In this document: piece after piece, positions 47,874 through 59,314 of the stretch
How positions within the stretch are numbered: the first letter of the stretch is position 1
How the letters are laid out: every line of letters starts with the position of its first letter
DNA from: Clostridiales bacterium
GTDB lineage: Bacteria > Bacillota > Clostridia > Oscillospirales > Oscillospiraceae
NCBI GenBank assembly: GCA_003525905.1
Contig: DQIA01000104.1
Coordinates: forward strand, 17,852-81,851
Direction: 5' to 3'
Length of the DNA stretch: 64,000 nt
Program-made: the position numbers and the translations under genes
The notes under the pieces: generated by a model
Database searches by the model: none
The model's input: the letters and a program-made list of their open reading frames with translations, nothing else
Told to the model about the DNA's origin: nothing

Positions 47874-48659
47874 TCACCCCAAGGCGACATCCAGCAGCAT
47901 CATGATCGCAAATCCGGCCACAATGCCCATCGTGGCTGTGTAGGGGCGCGCCTCGCGGTTGCGCTGACATTCCGGAATCAGCTCATGGACGGCCACAAGA
48001 ATCATCGCGCCCGCCGCAAAGGCAAGCGCATAGGGCAGGATCGCCTCAACGGAGCCGACGAGCAATGCGCCCAGCACGCCCGCGACCGGTTCAACCAGCC
48101 CCGAGGCCTGCCCGAGCAGGAAGCTGCGAAGCCGCCCCGCGCCCTCGCGCCGAAGCGGCACAGAGACCGCAGCGCCCTCCGGAAAATTCTGCAGGCCGAT
48201 GCCGAATGCAATGCTGACTGCACCCATGACCGCCTCCGGCGACGCGCCGCGCTGCAGCGCCCCAAAGGCCACGCCGACAGCCAGCCCCTCCGGGATATTG
48301 TGCAGTGTGATCGCGAGGATGAGCAGAACGACACGGTTCGCCCCGTTACCCCTCTCAGATCTGCAGCTGACACATGTGACCACGCGGTCAGATGCCCAGA
48401 GGAAGACGGCTCCCAGCAAAAAGCCCAGTGTGGCGACGAGCCACGGCGGCAGGCCGTCCTGCTCTGCCGCGCGGGCAATGGCGGGCTGCAGCAGGGACCA
48501 GAAGCTCGCAGCGATCATGACCCCTGCCGAAAAGCCGAGCATGCGGTTCATTGCTTCAGGCGACGGCCTGCGGAACAGGAACACCGTCGCCGCGCCGGCG
48601 GCCGTCACGGCCCACGTCCCAAGCGTCGCGATCAGTGCCCAAACGATCGGATTTTCCAT
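47874..48659 (-). CDS. ZIP-family metal transporter (GufA type)
   Basis: Predicted 261 residues with about eight helices. The metal-binding helices IV and V carry ITLHNIPEGLAVGVAFG and GIGLQNFPEGAAVSVPL, the HNxPEG and (Q)NxPEG motifs of ZIP transporters. It should import divalent cations such as zinc, iron or manganese. The loop between helices is short and lacks the His-rich stretch of eukaryotic members. No metal-responsive operator was seen upstream. Confidence 0.92.
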   Translation of the reverse strand: MENPIVWALIATLGTWAVTAAGAATVFLFRRPSPEAMNRMLGFSAGVMIAASFWSLLQPAIARAAEQDGLPPWLVATLGFLLGAVFLWASDRVVTCVSCRSERGNGANRVVLLILAITLHNIPEGLAVGVAFGALQRGASPEAVMGAVSIAFGIGLQNFPEGAAVSVPLRREGAGRLRSFLLGQASGLVEPVAGVLGALLVGSVEAILPYALAFAAGAMILVAVHELIPECQRNREARPYTATMGIVAGFAIMMLLDVALG

Positions 48660-48715
48660 ATTCCACCTCCCGTTTCATTGTATGCAGTGAGGGCGGAATT
48701 GCGTGCATGCGAAAA

Positions 48716-48741
48716 GAGCCGCTGAGGTTTCCCTCAGCGGC
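48716..48741 (-). terminator. Distal copy of the duplicated tuf terminator hairpin
   Basis: The 26 bases repeat the hairpin at 48943-48968. Reading leftward this copy is followed by TCTTTTCG and so carries the better T-run. Confidence 0.85.
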
Positions 48742-48942
48742 GCGCTGCCGAAAAGCCCATTGGACTTTCCGGCAAAGGGCTCGCAGTCCGCTGCGCGCAC
48801 GGATCATCCGCCGGGAGCAGGCGATCCGCACACTGGCGGACTGGGCGGTATTTTCTCCGACGTACAGGCCGCCGGAGAAAATGATCTCACTTCCTTCGCC
48901 GCCTGCGGGCGGCGAACTCTGCGAGGCATGATCGGACAAACT
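48742..48942 (-). repeat. Structured intergenic repeat, copy B (inverted), between duplicated tuf terminators
   Basis: Read on the minus strand it has the same order as copy A: GCCTCGCAGAG, TTCGCCGCC/GGCGGCGAA, ATTTTCTCCG/CGGAGAAAAT, CAGTCCG/CGGACTG with inner CGGATC/GATCCG, and a last hairpin TGCCG.AAAG/CTTT.CGGCA. Its 201 bases nearly equal the 202 of copy A. It lies downstream of tuf in the sense direction, as copy A does for rplL. Confidence 0.9.
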
Positions 48943-48970
48943 GAGCCGCTGAGGTTTCCCTCAGCGGCTC
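48943..48970 (-). terminator. Terminator of tuf, proximal copy
   Basis: GAGCCGCTGAGG/CCTCAGCGGCTC forms a 12-bp stem directly after tuf; only AGTTTG follows leftward. Twenty-six of its bases recur at 48716-48741. Confidence 0.88.
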
Positions 48971-48989
48971 AAGATGCGATATGCAGGAA

Positions 48990-50195
48990 TTAGTTCTCAG
49001 CAGTCTCGATGACGACGCCGGAACCGACGGTACGACCGCCTTCACGGATAGCGAAGCGGAGGCCCTTCTCGATAGCGATCGGGGTGATCAGCTCGACATC
49101 CATGTCGATGTTGTCGCCAGGCATGCACATCTCAACACCCTCGGGGAGGCTGATGATGCCGGTGACGTCGGTGGTACGGAAATAGAACTGCGGACGATAG
49201 TTGTTGAAGAACGGGGTATGACGGCCGCCTTCTTCCTTGGACAGGACATAGACCTGGCCACGGAACTTGGTGTGCGGATGGATGGAGCCCGGCTTGCAGA
49301 GGACCTGGCCACGCTCGATGCTCTTCTTGTCAACGCCGCGGAGCAGAGCGCCGATGTTGTCGCCGGCTTCTGCGTAGTCCAGCAGCTTGTGGAACATTTC
49401 GATATCGGTGACGACGGTGGACTTCTTCTCTTCCATCAGGCCAACGATCTCGACCGGCTCGTTCTTCTTGACGATACCACGCTCGACACGACCGGTGGCG
49501 ACGGTGCCGCGGCCGGAGATGGTGAAGACGTCCTCGACCGGCATCAGGAAGGGCATGTCAGCCTTGCGGTCCGGGGTCGGGATATAGTCGTCAACAGCGT
49601 CCATGAGCTCCTTGATGGAGGCATAGGCGGGGTCGTTGGGGTCGTTGCTCTCGCAAGTCAGAGCCTGCAGAGCGGAGCCCTTGATGATGGGGACATCGTC
49701 GCCCGGGAACTCGTAGTAAGACAGGGTCTCGCGGACTTCCATCTCGACGAGCTCGAGCAGCTCCTCGTCATCGACCTGATCGCACTTGTTCAGGTAAACA
49801 ACGATAGCGGGAACGCCGACCTGACGGGCCAGCAGCAGGTGCTCCTTCGTCTGGGCCATGGGGCCGTCGGAAGCAGCGATAACCAGGATAGCGCCGTCCA
49901 TCTGAGCAGCGCCGGTGATCATGTTCTTGATATAGTCGGCGTGGCCCGGGCAGTCGACGTGAGCATAGTGACGCTTCTCGGTCTCGTACTCAACGTGAGC
50001 GGTGTTGATTGTGATACCACGAGCCTTCTCTTCCGGAGCCTTATCGATGGAATCATAGGCCTCGAACTGAGCTCTGCCCTGGAGGGACAGCCACTTGGTG
50101 ATGGCAGCGGTCAGCGTGGTCTTGCCGTGGTCAACATGGCCGATGGTGCCGATGTTAACATGAGGCTTAGTTCTTTCAAATTTCTGCTTTGCCAT
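48990..50195 (-). CDS. tuf: Elongation factor Tu
   Basis: Predicted 401 residues. [15 protein letters not shown] is the P-loop, [15 protein letters not shown] is G3, and [12 protein letters not shown]4. Domains II and III follow ([13 protein letters not shown], and [19 protein letters not shown]). It delivers aminoacyl-tRNA to the ribosome. Length is normal. It lies last in the str operon and has an additional promoter in the fusA-tuf gap. Confidence 0.98.
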   Translation of the reverse strand: MAKQKFERTKPHVNIGTIGHVDHGKTTLTAAITKWLSLQGRAQFEAYDSIDKAPEEKARGITINTAHVEYETEKRHYAHVDCPGHADYIKNMITGAAQMDGAILVIAASDGPMAQTKEHLLLARQVGVPAIVVYLNKCDQVDDEELLELVEMEVRETLSYYEFPGDDVPIIKGSALQALTCESNDPNDPAYASIKELMDAVDDYIPTPDRKADMPFLMPVEDVFTISGRGTVATGRVERGIVKKNEPVEIVGLMEEKKSTVVTDIEMFHKLLDYAEAGDNIGALLRGVDKKSIERGQVLCKPGSIHPHTKFRGQVYVLSKEEGGRHTPFFNNYRPQFYFRTTDVTGIISLPEGVEMCMPGDNIDMDVELITPIAIEKGLRFAIREGGRTVGSGVVIETAEN

Positions 50196-50252
50196 TGAAA
50201 AATCCTCCTGTTTGATTCGTAAATGGTAAAAACTTTATATTCGCTTACTTAC

Positions 50253-50281
50253 ACTATACACCAAAAGGTGTGCAATAGCAA
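50253..50281 (-). promoter_or_regulatory. Promoter between fusA and tuf
   Basis: Minus strand TTGCTA (50281-50276), 17 bases, TATAGT (50258-50253). An ACACC/GGTGT dyad lies between the boxes. It gives tuf extra expression independent of the operon. Confidence 0.75.
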
Positions 50282-50288
50282 GCATTTT

Positions 50289-52367
<2,079 letters not shown>

Positions 52368-52388
52368 TGGGTAACTCCTTTGATTTGT

Positions 52389-52859
52389 TTACCAGCGGAA
52401 ATGGGAGAATGCCTTGTTCGCTTCTGCCATCTTGTGGGTATCTTCGCGCTTCTTCACAGAGGCGCCGGTGTTGTTGCAGGCGTCCATGATCTCGCCGGCG
52501 AGGCGCTCTTTCATGGTCTTCTCGCTGCGCTTGCGGGAATAAGCAGTCAGCCAGCGCAGGCCGAGCGTCTGACGGCGCTCCGGGCGAACCTCCAGAGGAA
52601 CCTGATAGGTTGCGCCGCCCACGCGGCGGGACTTGATTTCCAGGGAAGGCATGATGTTTTCCATAGCCTGCTGGAAAGCGTCCAGACCGTTCTTGCCGGT
52701 CTTGGTCTCGACGATCTGGAATGCGTCATAGACGACGCGCTGGGCAACGCCCTTCTTGCCGTCGAGCATGACGCTGTTGACGAGCTTAGTCACCAGAGTG
52801 GAATTATAGACAGGATCCGGAAGGACCTCTCTCTTGGGAACATTACCTCTTCTGGGCAC
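52389..52859 (-). CDS. rpsG: Ribosomal protein uS7 (GTG start)
   Basis: Predicted 156 residues, exactly the usual length, when GTG 52859 is used; AAGGAGGGAAGCGAA precedes it. [20 protein letters not shown] is the conserved N-terminus. It nucleates assembly of the 30S head. The longer frame with an ATG six codons upstream would include the ribosome site. Confidence 0.96.
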   Translation of the reverse strand: MPRRGNVPKREVLPDPVYNSTLVTKLVNSVMLDGKKGVAQRVVYDAFQIVETKTGKNGLDAFQQAMENIMPSLEIKSRRVGGATYQVPLEVRPERRQTLGLRWLTAYSRKRSEKTMKERLAGEIMDACNNTGASVKKREDTHKMAEANKAFSHFRW

Positions 52860-52998
52860 TTCGCTTCCCTCCTTCATAAAAAAATGATTTCATAGGTACT
52901 TCAATAGCCCTTGCTACTGTTGGTGCCGTGCCAGAGATTCCCAAAAACGTATTTTCAAGAACATCATGGCAAGGCGGGATGCCTTGCGGCACGGGGGA

Positions 52999-53421
<423 letters not shown>

Positions 53422-53507
53422 GATGTTCTCCTTTCTTGCAAAAATCTGCTGCTTTGCAGCGTTTATCTTATCCCGGAATATCTGGAAATATTCCGCAGAT
53501 AACGAGA

Positions 53508-53747
53508 TCAGATGACCCCGGCAGCGGTAGCCGCCACGGAAATGCCGCAGGCCTGCCCGAGCTGACGGGCGGACGCAGCCGTCTCGACCGGGATACCGGC
53601 GAGCGTGCATGCCTCGCGGATGGGGTCAGTCAGCGCGGGATCCGCATCGTCCGCAAGGAAGACCTTGCGCACTCTGCCGTCGGCAAGTGCCCGGCGGAGC
53701 TGCTTGACTCCGACGATCCGCGCTGCATAGTTGAGTTCTTCGAGCAC
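53508..53747 (-). CDS. L7Ae/L30e-family RNA-binding protein (YbxF-like), GTG start
   Basis: Predicted 79 residues from GTG 53747, seven bases after GGAGGTG. The sequence [20 protein letters not shown] then [17 protein letters not shown] follows the L7Ae fold of Bacillus YbxF/RplGB, a kink-turn binding protein found just upstream of rpsL. Length fits (about 82). It starts the str operon here, with its own promoter. Confidence 0.88.
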   Translation of the reverse strand: MLEELNYAARIVGVKQLRRALADGRVRKVFLADDADPALTDPIREACTLAGIPVETAASARQLGQACGISVAATAAGVI

Positions 53748-53795
53748 CGTTTTACACCTCCGGATTGCTCGGTTTGCATGCTCACGCAATCATGA

Positions 53796-53824
53796 ATTAT
53801 AGCAGAATGAAGCGAAATAGTCAA
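53796..53824 (-). promoter_or_regulatory. Promoter of the str operon
   Basis: Minus strand TTGACT (53824-53819), 17 bases, TATAAT (53801-53796). A promoter here is needed because rpoBC does not lie upstream. Confidence 0.88.
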
Positions 53825-53872
53825 TCTTTTTTGCACGTTTTGCCGGAATTTTTTCTGAAGTCCGGAGAAAAT

Positions 53873-54067
53873 TCACTTTTCTTCCGTCTGTTCCGCGGGC
53901 TCTTCCACCATTTCGCCCAAAAACTCGCGCAATTCCGCGGCAATTTTGCACACCGGCGCATGGAGGCACGCCGGAAAATCGCAGTCCGCAGCACCGTCGT
54001 CCGTGTCGGCCATCACGACGCGCGACGCATCGAGCGCGCGGCAGTAGCCGGAAAAGCACTGTTCCAT
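53873..54067 (-). CDS. Small Cys-rich protein of unknown function
   Basis: Predicted 64 residues; ATG 54067 with AAAGGAG 10-12 bases upstream. CRALDASRVVMADTDDGAAD and CDFPACLHAPVCKIAAEL carry five cysteines in a pattern that could bind metal. It lies between the str operon and ytfI, transcribed leftward. The long reverse open frame that contains it is an artefact of GC-rich ytfI. Confidence 0.55.
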   Translation of the reverse strand: MEQCFSGYCRALDASRVVMADTDDGAADCDFPACLHAPVCKIAAELREFLGEMVEEPAEQTEEK

Positions 54068-54109
54068 CCCATTTTTCTCCTTTCCCGCGCAGCCGTTTTC
54101 GATTCCCGC

Positions 54110-54138
54110 TTGTAAAAACCGGGTAGCTGCATTATAAT
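54110..54138 (+). promoter_or_regulatory. Promoter of ytfI-gerW
   Basis: TTGTAA (54110-54115), 17 bases, TATAAT (54133-54138). It looks like a vegetative sigma-A promoter; no clear sporulation-sigma box was recognised. Confidence 0.7.
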
Positions 54139-54190
54139 AAAACCAGATCTGAGGATCTGATAAAAAGCATCGACAGACAGGAGGCGCGCC

Positions 54191-54784
54191 ATGCTGGCAC
54201 TCTGGATCCTGCTGGGGCTGTGTGCATTCGTTGCGCTGCTCCTGCTGCTTCCGCTGCATATCTATCTTGCCTTTACGCCGGAGGCGGGGTTTTCGTTTTA
54301 CGCCCGCTATGCGTTCCTGACCATCCGCCCGGGCAGTGGGCCGAACAAAAAGCTCATGGAGCAGATCTTCACGCTGCTCGGTCTGCGCGACGTCAGCAGC
54401 ACGGCCAACGCGCGCAGCGCCGTCTCGGCCAAGGGCGTAGCGGCCACGCTGCGTGAGCTCGGCGCTGTGCTGCGCACCCTGCTCGGGCGCGTGTTCTGGC
54501 TGCTGCACCGCGGCACGTTCCGCCGCTTTTCCCTGCATATCGCCGTCGGCGCGGAGGACCCGGCCGACGCCGCGCTGGACTACGGCATGGTGTGTGCGGC
54601 GCTGTATCCCGTGCTCGGGCTGCTGCAGTCCGCCATCCGTTTCCGCAGGCCGGACGTCGCCGTGACCTGCACGGAGGAGCCGCAGACGAACGTCGAATTT
54701 TCCGCAAAATTCTCGCTTCGCGCCATTCTCATCGTGCGGGCCTTCTTCCATCTGCTGGCGGAGAATGTCCGCAATACCTTATAA
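54191..54784 (+). CDS. DUF2953 (YtfI-like) membrane protein
   Basis: Predicted 197 residues; ATG after ACAGGAGGCGCGCC. An N-terminal hydrophobic helix (LALWILLGLCAFVALLLLLP) is followed by a beta-rich part (HIYLAFTPEAGFSFYARYAF) and the DUF2953 core (SLHIAVGAEDPADAALDYG, FSAKFSLRAILIV). DUF2953 genes lie next to gerW in endospore formers. Role in spores is inferred from this pairing. Confidence 0.85.
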   Translation: MLALWILLGLCAFVALLLLLPLHIYLAFTPEAGFSFYARYAFLTIRPGSGPNKKLMEQIFTLLGLRDVSSTANARSAVSAKGVAATLRELGAVLRTLLGRVFWLLHRGTFRRFSLHIAVGAEDPADAALDYGMVCAALYPVLGLLQSAIRFRRPDVAVTCTEEPQTNVEFSAKFSLRAILIVRAFFHLLAENVRNTL

Positions 54785-54799
54785 ATAAGGAGGAGCGTC

Positions 54800-55213
54800 A
54801 TGAAAGAGCTTCTGAAAGTATTGGAATTCACCGCCGACCGCACGCAGGCCCTTGCGGATTCGCAGTCCGTTGCGGGCGAGCCGCTGCACGTCGGCGATGT
54901 CACGCTCATTCCCGTCAGCAGCATCTCCTGCGGCTTTGCAGGCGGCGGGAGCGATCTGCCCGCGCGCACACGCAATGATGCCGCCGCGGCAGGCAGCGGC
55001 GCACGGCTGGCAAAAACGCCAGTTGCCTTTCTTGCCGTGTGTGGGCAGGAGGTGCAGGTACTGACGCTCGAGCAGCCCGCAAAGGAAGAAAAATCGCTGC
55101 TGGCGCAGCTTGCCCCGCTGGCCGAAAAGGTCCGGCAGGCCGCCGCGGAAAAGAAGGCGGCCAAGGCCGAAGAACCGCTTCCGGCAAAGACAGGAAAAAA
55201 GAAGTCCCGTTGA
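54800..55213 (+). CDS. GerW/YtfJ-family sporulation protein
   Basis: Predicted 137 residues; ATG after AAGGAGGAGCGTC. GEPLHVGDVTLIPVSSISCG, a glycine-rich loop FAGGGSDLP, and PVAFLAVCGQEVQVLTL match the GerW family. The C-terminus is Lys/Ala/Glu-rich. In Bacillus, GerW is needed for proper spore germination. Presence of ytfI-gerW implies a spore-forming lineage. Repeat copy C follows in the sense direction. Confidence 0.9.
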   Translation: MKELLKVLEFTADRTQALADSQSVAGEPLHVGDVTLIPVSSISCGFAGGGSDLPARTRNDAAAAGSGARLAKTPVAFLAVCGQEVQVLTLEQPAKEEKSLLAQLAPLAEKVRQAAAEKKAAKAEEPLPAKTGKKKSR

Positions 55214-55243
55214 CGCACCGGCCGCCTGCGCAGCGTATCAAAA

Positions 55244-55426
55244 GCCTCGCAGAGTTCGCTGCCCGCAGGCGGCGAAAAAAATAAGATCATTTTCTCCGGC
55301 GGCGTGTACGTCGGAGAAAATACCGCTCAGTCCGCCAGTGTGCAAATCGCCCGCCTTTGGCGGACGATTTGTGCGCGCAGCGGACTGCGATCTTTTTGTT
55401 GGGAAAGCCCAAAGGGCTTTCCCAAC
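55244..55426 (+). repeat. Structured intergenic repeat, copy C, downstream of gerW
   Basis: Same order of stems as copies A and B: TTCGC.GCC/GGCGGCGAA (one changed base), ATTTTCTCCG/CGGAGAAAAT, CAGTCCG/CGGACTG with inner CAAATCG/CGATTTG, and a last hairpin GTTGGGAAAGCCC/GGGCTTTCCCAAC (55398-55426) followed by AGTCTTTTAG. Unlike A and B it is not flanked by a visible duplication. It lies in sense after gerW and converges on the leftward gene. Confidence 0.9.
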
Positions 55427-55432
55427 AGTCTT

Positions 55433-56518
55433 TTAGAGTCCAAGGCCCTTTTGTAAATTCACAACGAAGTCCTGCACATTCGTCACGATGCCGCGGGCGG
55501 ACAGGCTGCCGCGGTCGGCCAGCTTGTTCACCACAAATTCCGACACGTCGACGCAGTAGAAATACACCTGCCGCACCGTGCCGTCCGGCAGAACGCGGAA
55601 CGAGGGCGTCATGTTGCCCGTGGCGATGGTGTGGAGCATCGTCGCCATGCTGATGACGGTCGTTGCGCCGCGGATCTGGTCGCGCATGGCGTTCTGCGCC
55701 GCATAGACGTCGCCGTAGACCGGAGGCAGCGGGCCGTCATCGCGGATGGAGCCGCCGAGCACATAGGGAACGCCGCACTTTTCGCAGCTGTAGATGATGC
55801 CGTCGTGGATGTTTTCGTTTTGGATGAAGCTCGCGATGCTGCCGTGATAGCGCACGCGGTTGATGGTGTCAAGATGATGATAGTGGCCGTTCGGCACGGA
55901 GCGCTGCGTGTAGATGTCCTGCCCGAGCGCCGTCTTAAGGTAGGCCGCCTCCAGGTCGTGCGTGGCCAGCGCATTGCCCGCCAGAATGGCGTGGACATAG
56001 CCGTTTTCGATCAGCTTGGCCATGGCCGCGCGGGCGTCATGGTCAAAGGCGAAGGCCGGGCCCATGACCCAGACGATCTTGCCGTGGTCACGCTCGTGGC
56101 GCAGCAGGTCATACAGCTCGTCATAATCGCGGGAGAAGGCCGTCTCACGCGAGCGGTTCTGGCGGAAGGCAAACGTCTCCTTTTCCTTCTCCTCCTCGCG
56201 GAAGCCGTTCGGGTGCACATAGATGCCGTCCGTGGCATCCTCGGTCCGGCCGGTGAACACCAGGTCGCCCTTGCGCAGCAGGCGGAACTCGCGGACGATA
56301 ATGCGGCCGTTTTCATACACGGCAACGCAGTCCATGCGGCTTTCCTCTGCAAGGAGCCACTGGCCGTTCACCTTGAAATACTCGGGGAAAATGCTCATGG
56401 CGTGGTAATGCTCCGGCGCAACGCCGTCAAACGGGGCGGGCACGCAGACGGCATCCGGCGCGTTCCGGAAGCGCTGCTCGGAAAAATCAGGCGGAAAATA
56501 AGGTCTGAGCTGGAACAT
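55433..56518 (-). CDS. LOR/SDH-type (TIGR00300-like) protein, possible ornithine cyclodeaminase
   Basis: Predicted 361 residues from ATG 56518, preceded by AAGGGGGACAAGACC. A N-terminal domain is followed by a dinucleotide-binding-like part: VWVMGPAFAFDHDARAAMAK, AILAGNALATHDLEAAYLKT, PNGHYHHLDTINRVR and EKCGVPYVLGGSIRDDGPLP. These match the LOR/SDH family of archaea, cyanobacteria and some Firmicutes; the cyanobacterial/archaeal members handle ornithine or arginine breakdown. The substrate here is not proven. Its own promoter lies upstream. Confidence 0.75.
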   Translation of the reverse strand: MFQLRPYFPPDFSEQRFRNAPDAVCVPAPFDGVAPEHYHAMSIFPEYFKVNGQWLLAEESRMDCVAVYENGRIIVREFRLLRKGDLVFTGRTEDATDGIYVHPNGFREEEKEKETFAFRQNRSRETAFSRDYDELYDLLRHERDHGKIVWVMGPAFAFDHDARAAMAKLIENGYVHAILAGNALATHDLEAAYLKTALGQDIYTQRSVPNGHYHHLDTINRVRYHGSIASFIQNENIHDGIIYSCEKCGVPYVLGGSIRDDGPLPPVYGDVYAAQNAMRDQIRGATTVISMATMLHTIATGNMTPSFRVLPDGTVRQVYFYCVDVSEFVVNKLADRGSLSARGIVTNVQDFVVNLQKGLGL

Positions 56519-56564
56519 GGTCTTGTCCCCCTTGGTATTAGTAATTTGTTGCTCGGATGAGCAT

Positions 56565-56593
56565 AGTATACCGGATTCCGCGGCAGGTTTCAA
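56565..56593 (-). promoter_or_regulatory. Promoter of the LOR/SDH-type gene
   Basis: Minus strand TTGAAA (56593-56588), 17 bases, TATACT (56570-56565). Confidence 0.8.
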
Positions 56594-56612
56594 GAGGGCA
56601 AATCGCGGGCAG

Positions 56613-56641
56613 TTGCGAAGTCTGGCTTCCTGTGGTATACT
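56613..56641 (+). promoter_or_regulatory. Promoter of the GTPase-NYN gene
   Basis: TTGCGA (56613-56618), 17 bases, TATACT (56636-56641), divergent from the promoter at 56565-56593. Confidence 0.78.
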
Positions 56642-56680
56642 AATTTGAAATGATTCGACAAAAACAGGGAGGTGCTGCGC

Positions 56681-59314
56681 ATGGAGGCGCAAAAGGGAGG
56701 AAAGCGGCGGCTCGTGCTCGGCATTTTTGCTCAGGTGGACGCCGGGAAGACCACGCTTTCCGAGGCGCTGCTCTACAAGACCGGCGCACTGCGCACGCTC
56801 GGCCGTGTTGACCGCGGAGACGCCCATCTCGACACGCACGAGCTGGAGCGGGCGCGCGGCATCACGATCTTTTCCAAGCAGGCGCGCTTTGAAACGGAGC
56901 GTCTCGCCGTCACCCTGCTCGACACACCGGGCCATGCCGATTTTGCGCCGGAGGCCGAGCGCGTCATGCCCGTCATCGACTGCGCGCTGCTGCTCGTCAG
57001 CGGCACGGACGGCGTGCAGGGCCACACGCTGACGCTCTGGCGGCTGCTGCAGCACTACGGCGTGCCCGTTGTTCTGTTCTTCAATAAAATGGATCTGCCC
57101 GGCGCAGACCGCGCCGCCCTGCTGGCCGATGCGCGCACCGCGCTCAGCGACCACTGTGCCGCGCTGGACGACGTCGAGTCCGTCGCCCTCAGCTCCGAAG
57201 CCCTGCTGGAGCACTTTCTGAACACCGGCGCATTGGATGACGCCCTTGCCGCCGACGCAGTGGCAAAGCGGGAGCTGTTTCCCTGCCTGTTCGGCTCGGC
57301 GCGGCAGCTTGACGGCATCGACGAGCTGCTGCAGGCGCTGGAGCGTCTTGCGCCCGTGCCTGTCTATCCCACGGAGCTTTCGGCCCGCGTCTATCAGATC
57401 GCCCACGATCCGCAGGGCAATCGCCTGACGTTTCTGAAGGTCACGGGCGGCACGCTTGCCGTCCGCTCCGCCGTGCGCTGCCATCGCCCGGACGGCGAGC
57501 CGCTGGAGGCGAAGGTCACGCAGCTGCGCCTGTATTCCGGCGCGGAATTTGAAGCCGTGCAGCAGGTCCCGGCCGGAGACGTCTGCGCCGCGCTCGGCCT
57601 GAGCGGTCTACTGGCCGGAGATACGCTCGGCGATGCCGCCCCGGACCGCGGCGCGGCGCTGGAGCCCGTGATGAGCTACTGCATCCGTCTGCCCGCCGAC
57701 CTCGACCCGCAGCTGGCGCTGCCGAAGCTCCGCCTGCTCGAGGAGGAGGAGCCGCAGCTGCGCATGGTCTGGGATGCCCGCCTGCGCGAAATTCGCGTGC
57801 AGCTCATGGGCGCGGTGCAGCTGGAAATCCTGCAGAGCCTCATCCGCATGCGCTTCGGCTGGGACGTCACGTTCGACACCGGCCGCATCTCCTACCGCGA
57901 GACCATCGCCGCACCCGTCGAGGGTGTCGGCCATTTTGAGCCGCTGCGGCACTATGCCGAGGTCCATCTGATCCTCGCTCCCCTGCCGCAGGGCAGCGGT
58001 CTCGTGTTCGACACCGTCTGCAGCGAGGATGTGCTGGACCGGAACTGGCAGCGCCTCATCCTGACGCATCTGCAGGAAAAGCAGCACCTCGGCGTGCTGA
58101 CCGGCTCCCCTGTCACGGACCTGCGCATCACGCTGGCCGCCGGGCGCGCCCATCTGAAGCACACAGAGGGCGGCGACTTCCGGCAGGCGACCTACCGCGC
58201 CGTGCGGCAGGGCCTGATGAAGGCCGAGAGCATCCTGCTTGAGCCGTATTACGCCTTCCGCCTGACCGTTCCGCCCGAGCAGATCGGCCGGGCCATTTCT
58301 GACATCCGCGCAAAGAGCGGCAGCTTTGATCCCCCGGTCGAAACGCCGGGCGGCACGCTGCTGCAGGGCCGCGCGCCCGTCTCCGAGCTTCGCGACTACG
58401 CGCGGGATGTGGCCGCCTATACCCGCGGCCGCGGGCGGCTGAGCTGCGAGGTCGCAGGCTATTTTCCCTGCCATAACACCGAGGCCGTCGTGGCTGCGCT
58501 GGCCTATGATCCGGCGGCCGACCTTGAAAATACGCCGGATTCCGTTTTCTGCTCCCACGGCGCGGGCATCACCATCCCGTGGGATCAGGTCGAGGAGAAC
58601 ATGCACCTTGAATCTGTCCTGCGGCCGAAGCCCGCAGCCGCGCCCGCCGCTGCGCCGCGCGTCCGCACACAGAACCTCGATCTGGACGAAAAGGAGCTGC
58701 AGCGCATCATCGAGCGGGAATTCGGCCCGCAGAAGACGCCGCTGTACCGGCCGCCCGCCGCCAAGGCCGAGGCAGCCGTCACCCTGCCGCCCCGCCGGAA
58801 AGAATACCTCATCGTAGACGGCTACAACATGATCTTTGCGTGGGACGGACTGCGGGAGCAGGCGGGATATGATCTCAGCGGCGCGCGCGAGCGCCTCCTG
58901 GATCTTCTGAGCAATTACTGCGGCTTCCACCCCTGCGAGCTCATCGTCGTGTTCGACAGCTACCGCGTCAGGGGCGGCACCGGCTCCCGCAGCAGCCACA
59001 ATAATCTGCGCGTCGTCTACACGCAGGAGGATGAGAGCGCCGACCTGTATATCGAAACGCTCGTCGGCAAGATCGGCAAAAACTACGCCGTCCGCGTGGC
59101 GACGTCCGACGCCCTCATCCAGCTCTCCGCCCTGCGCAGCGGCGTGCTGCGCGTCTCCGCCGCAGAGCTGGAGCGCGAGCTCGAGCGGACGAACGGCGAG
59201 ATCGCCGCCGTTCTGCGCCGTCTGCGCGAGGAGGCCCGCCACGCGGCCGGGCAGGAAAGCCCGCTGCGCGCCCTCGATCCAAAATCAAATCCCGACAAGG
59301 AGGAACCGATATGA
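56681..59314 (+). CDS. TetM/EF-G-like translation GTPase fused to a C-terminal NYN (YacP/Rae1-like) domain
   Basis: Predicted 877 residues from ATG 56681 (AGGGAGG eight bases before). G motifs are AQVDAGKTTLSEALL (G1), RGITIFSKQ, TLLDTPGHADF (G3), FFNKMDLPG (G4) and FGSAR (G5). Domains II-V of an EF-G/ribosomal-protection GTPase follow. After a Pro/Ala linker (about 640-700), EYLIVDGYNMIFAWDG begins an NYN domain (about 706-840) with conserved acidic residues in VDGYN, VVFDSYRV, EDESADLYIE and VATSDALIQ. Rae1/YacP-type NYN enzymes cut mRNA at the ribosomal A site. The fusion suggests a ribosome-acting GTPase with an mRNA nuclease. Its stop overlaps the aldo/keto reductase start. Confidence 0.9.
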   Translation: MEAQKGGKRRLVLGIFAQVDAGKTTLSEALLYKTGALRTLGRVDRGDAHLDTHELERARGITIFSKQARFETERLAVTLLDTPGHADFAPEAERVMPVIDCALLLVSGTDGVQGHTLTLWRLLQHYGVPVVLFFNKMDLPGADRAALLADARTALSDHCAALDDVESVALSSEALLEHFLNTGALDDALAADAVAKRELFPCLFGSARQLDGIDELLQALERLAPVPVYPTELSARVYQIAHDPQGNRLTFLKVTGGTLAVRSAVRCHRPDGEPLEAKVTQLRLYSGAEFEAVQQVPAGDVCAALGLSGLLAGDTLGDAAPDRGAALEPVMSYCIRLPADLDPQLALPKLRLLEEEEPQLRMVWDARLREIRVQLMGAVQLEILQSLIRMRFGWDVTFDTGRISYRETIAAPVEGVGHFEPLRHYAEVHLILAPLPQGSGLVFDTVCSEDVLDRNWQRLILTHLQEKQHLGVLTGSPVTDLRITLAAGRAHLKHTEGGDFRQATYRAVRQGLMKAESILLEPYYAFRLTVPPEQIGRAISDIRAKSGSFDPPVETPGGTLLQGRAPVSELRDYARDVAAYTRGRGRLSCEVAGYFPCHNTEAVVAALAYDPAADLENTPDSVFCSHGAGITIPWDQVEENMHLESVLRPKPAAAPAAAPRVRTQNLDLDEKELQRIIEREFGPQKTPLYRPPAAKAEAAVTLPPRRKEYLIVDGYNMIFAWDGLREQAGYDLSGARERLLDLLSNYCGFHPCELIVVFDSYRVRGGTGSRSSHNNLRVVYTQEDESADLYIETLVGKIGKNYAVRVATSDALIQLSALRSGVLRVSAAELERELERTNGEIAAVLRRLREEARHAAGQESPLRALDPKSNPDKEEPI

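Noticed and set aside
46722-48725. 667-codon rightward open frame
   Set aside because: Arg/Gln/His-rich shadow of the LRR and ZIP genes; crosses their promoter and terminators.
53873-54751. 292-codon leftward open frame
   Set aside because: Most of it is the reverse of ytfI; only the last 64 codons with their own ribosome site look real and are listed.
56519-57484. N-terminal extension of the LOR/SDH gene to 683 codons
   Set aside because: It would run across the divergent promoters and into the GTPase gene; ATG 56518 has a ribosome site.
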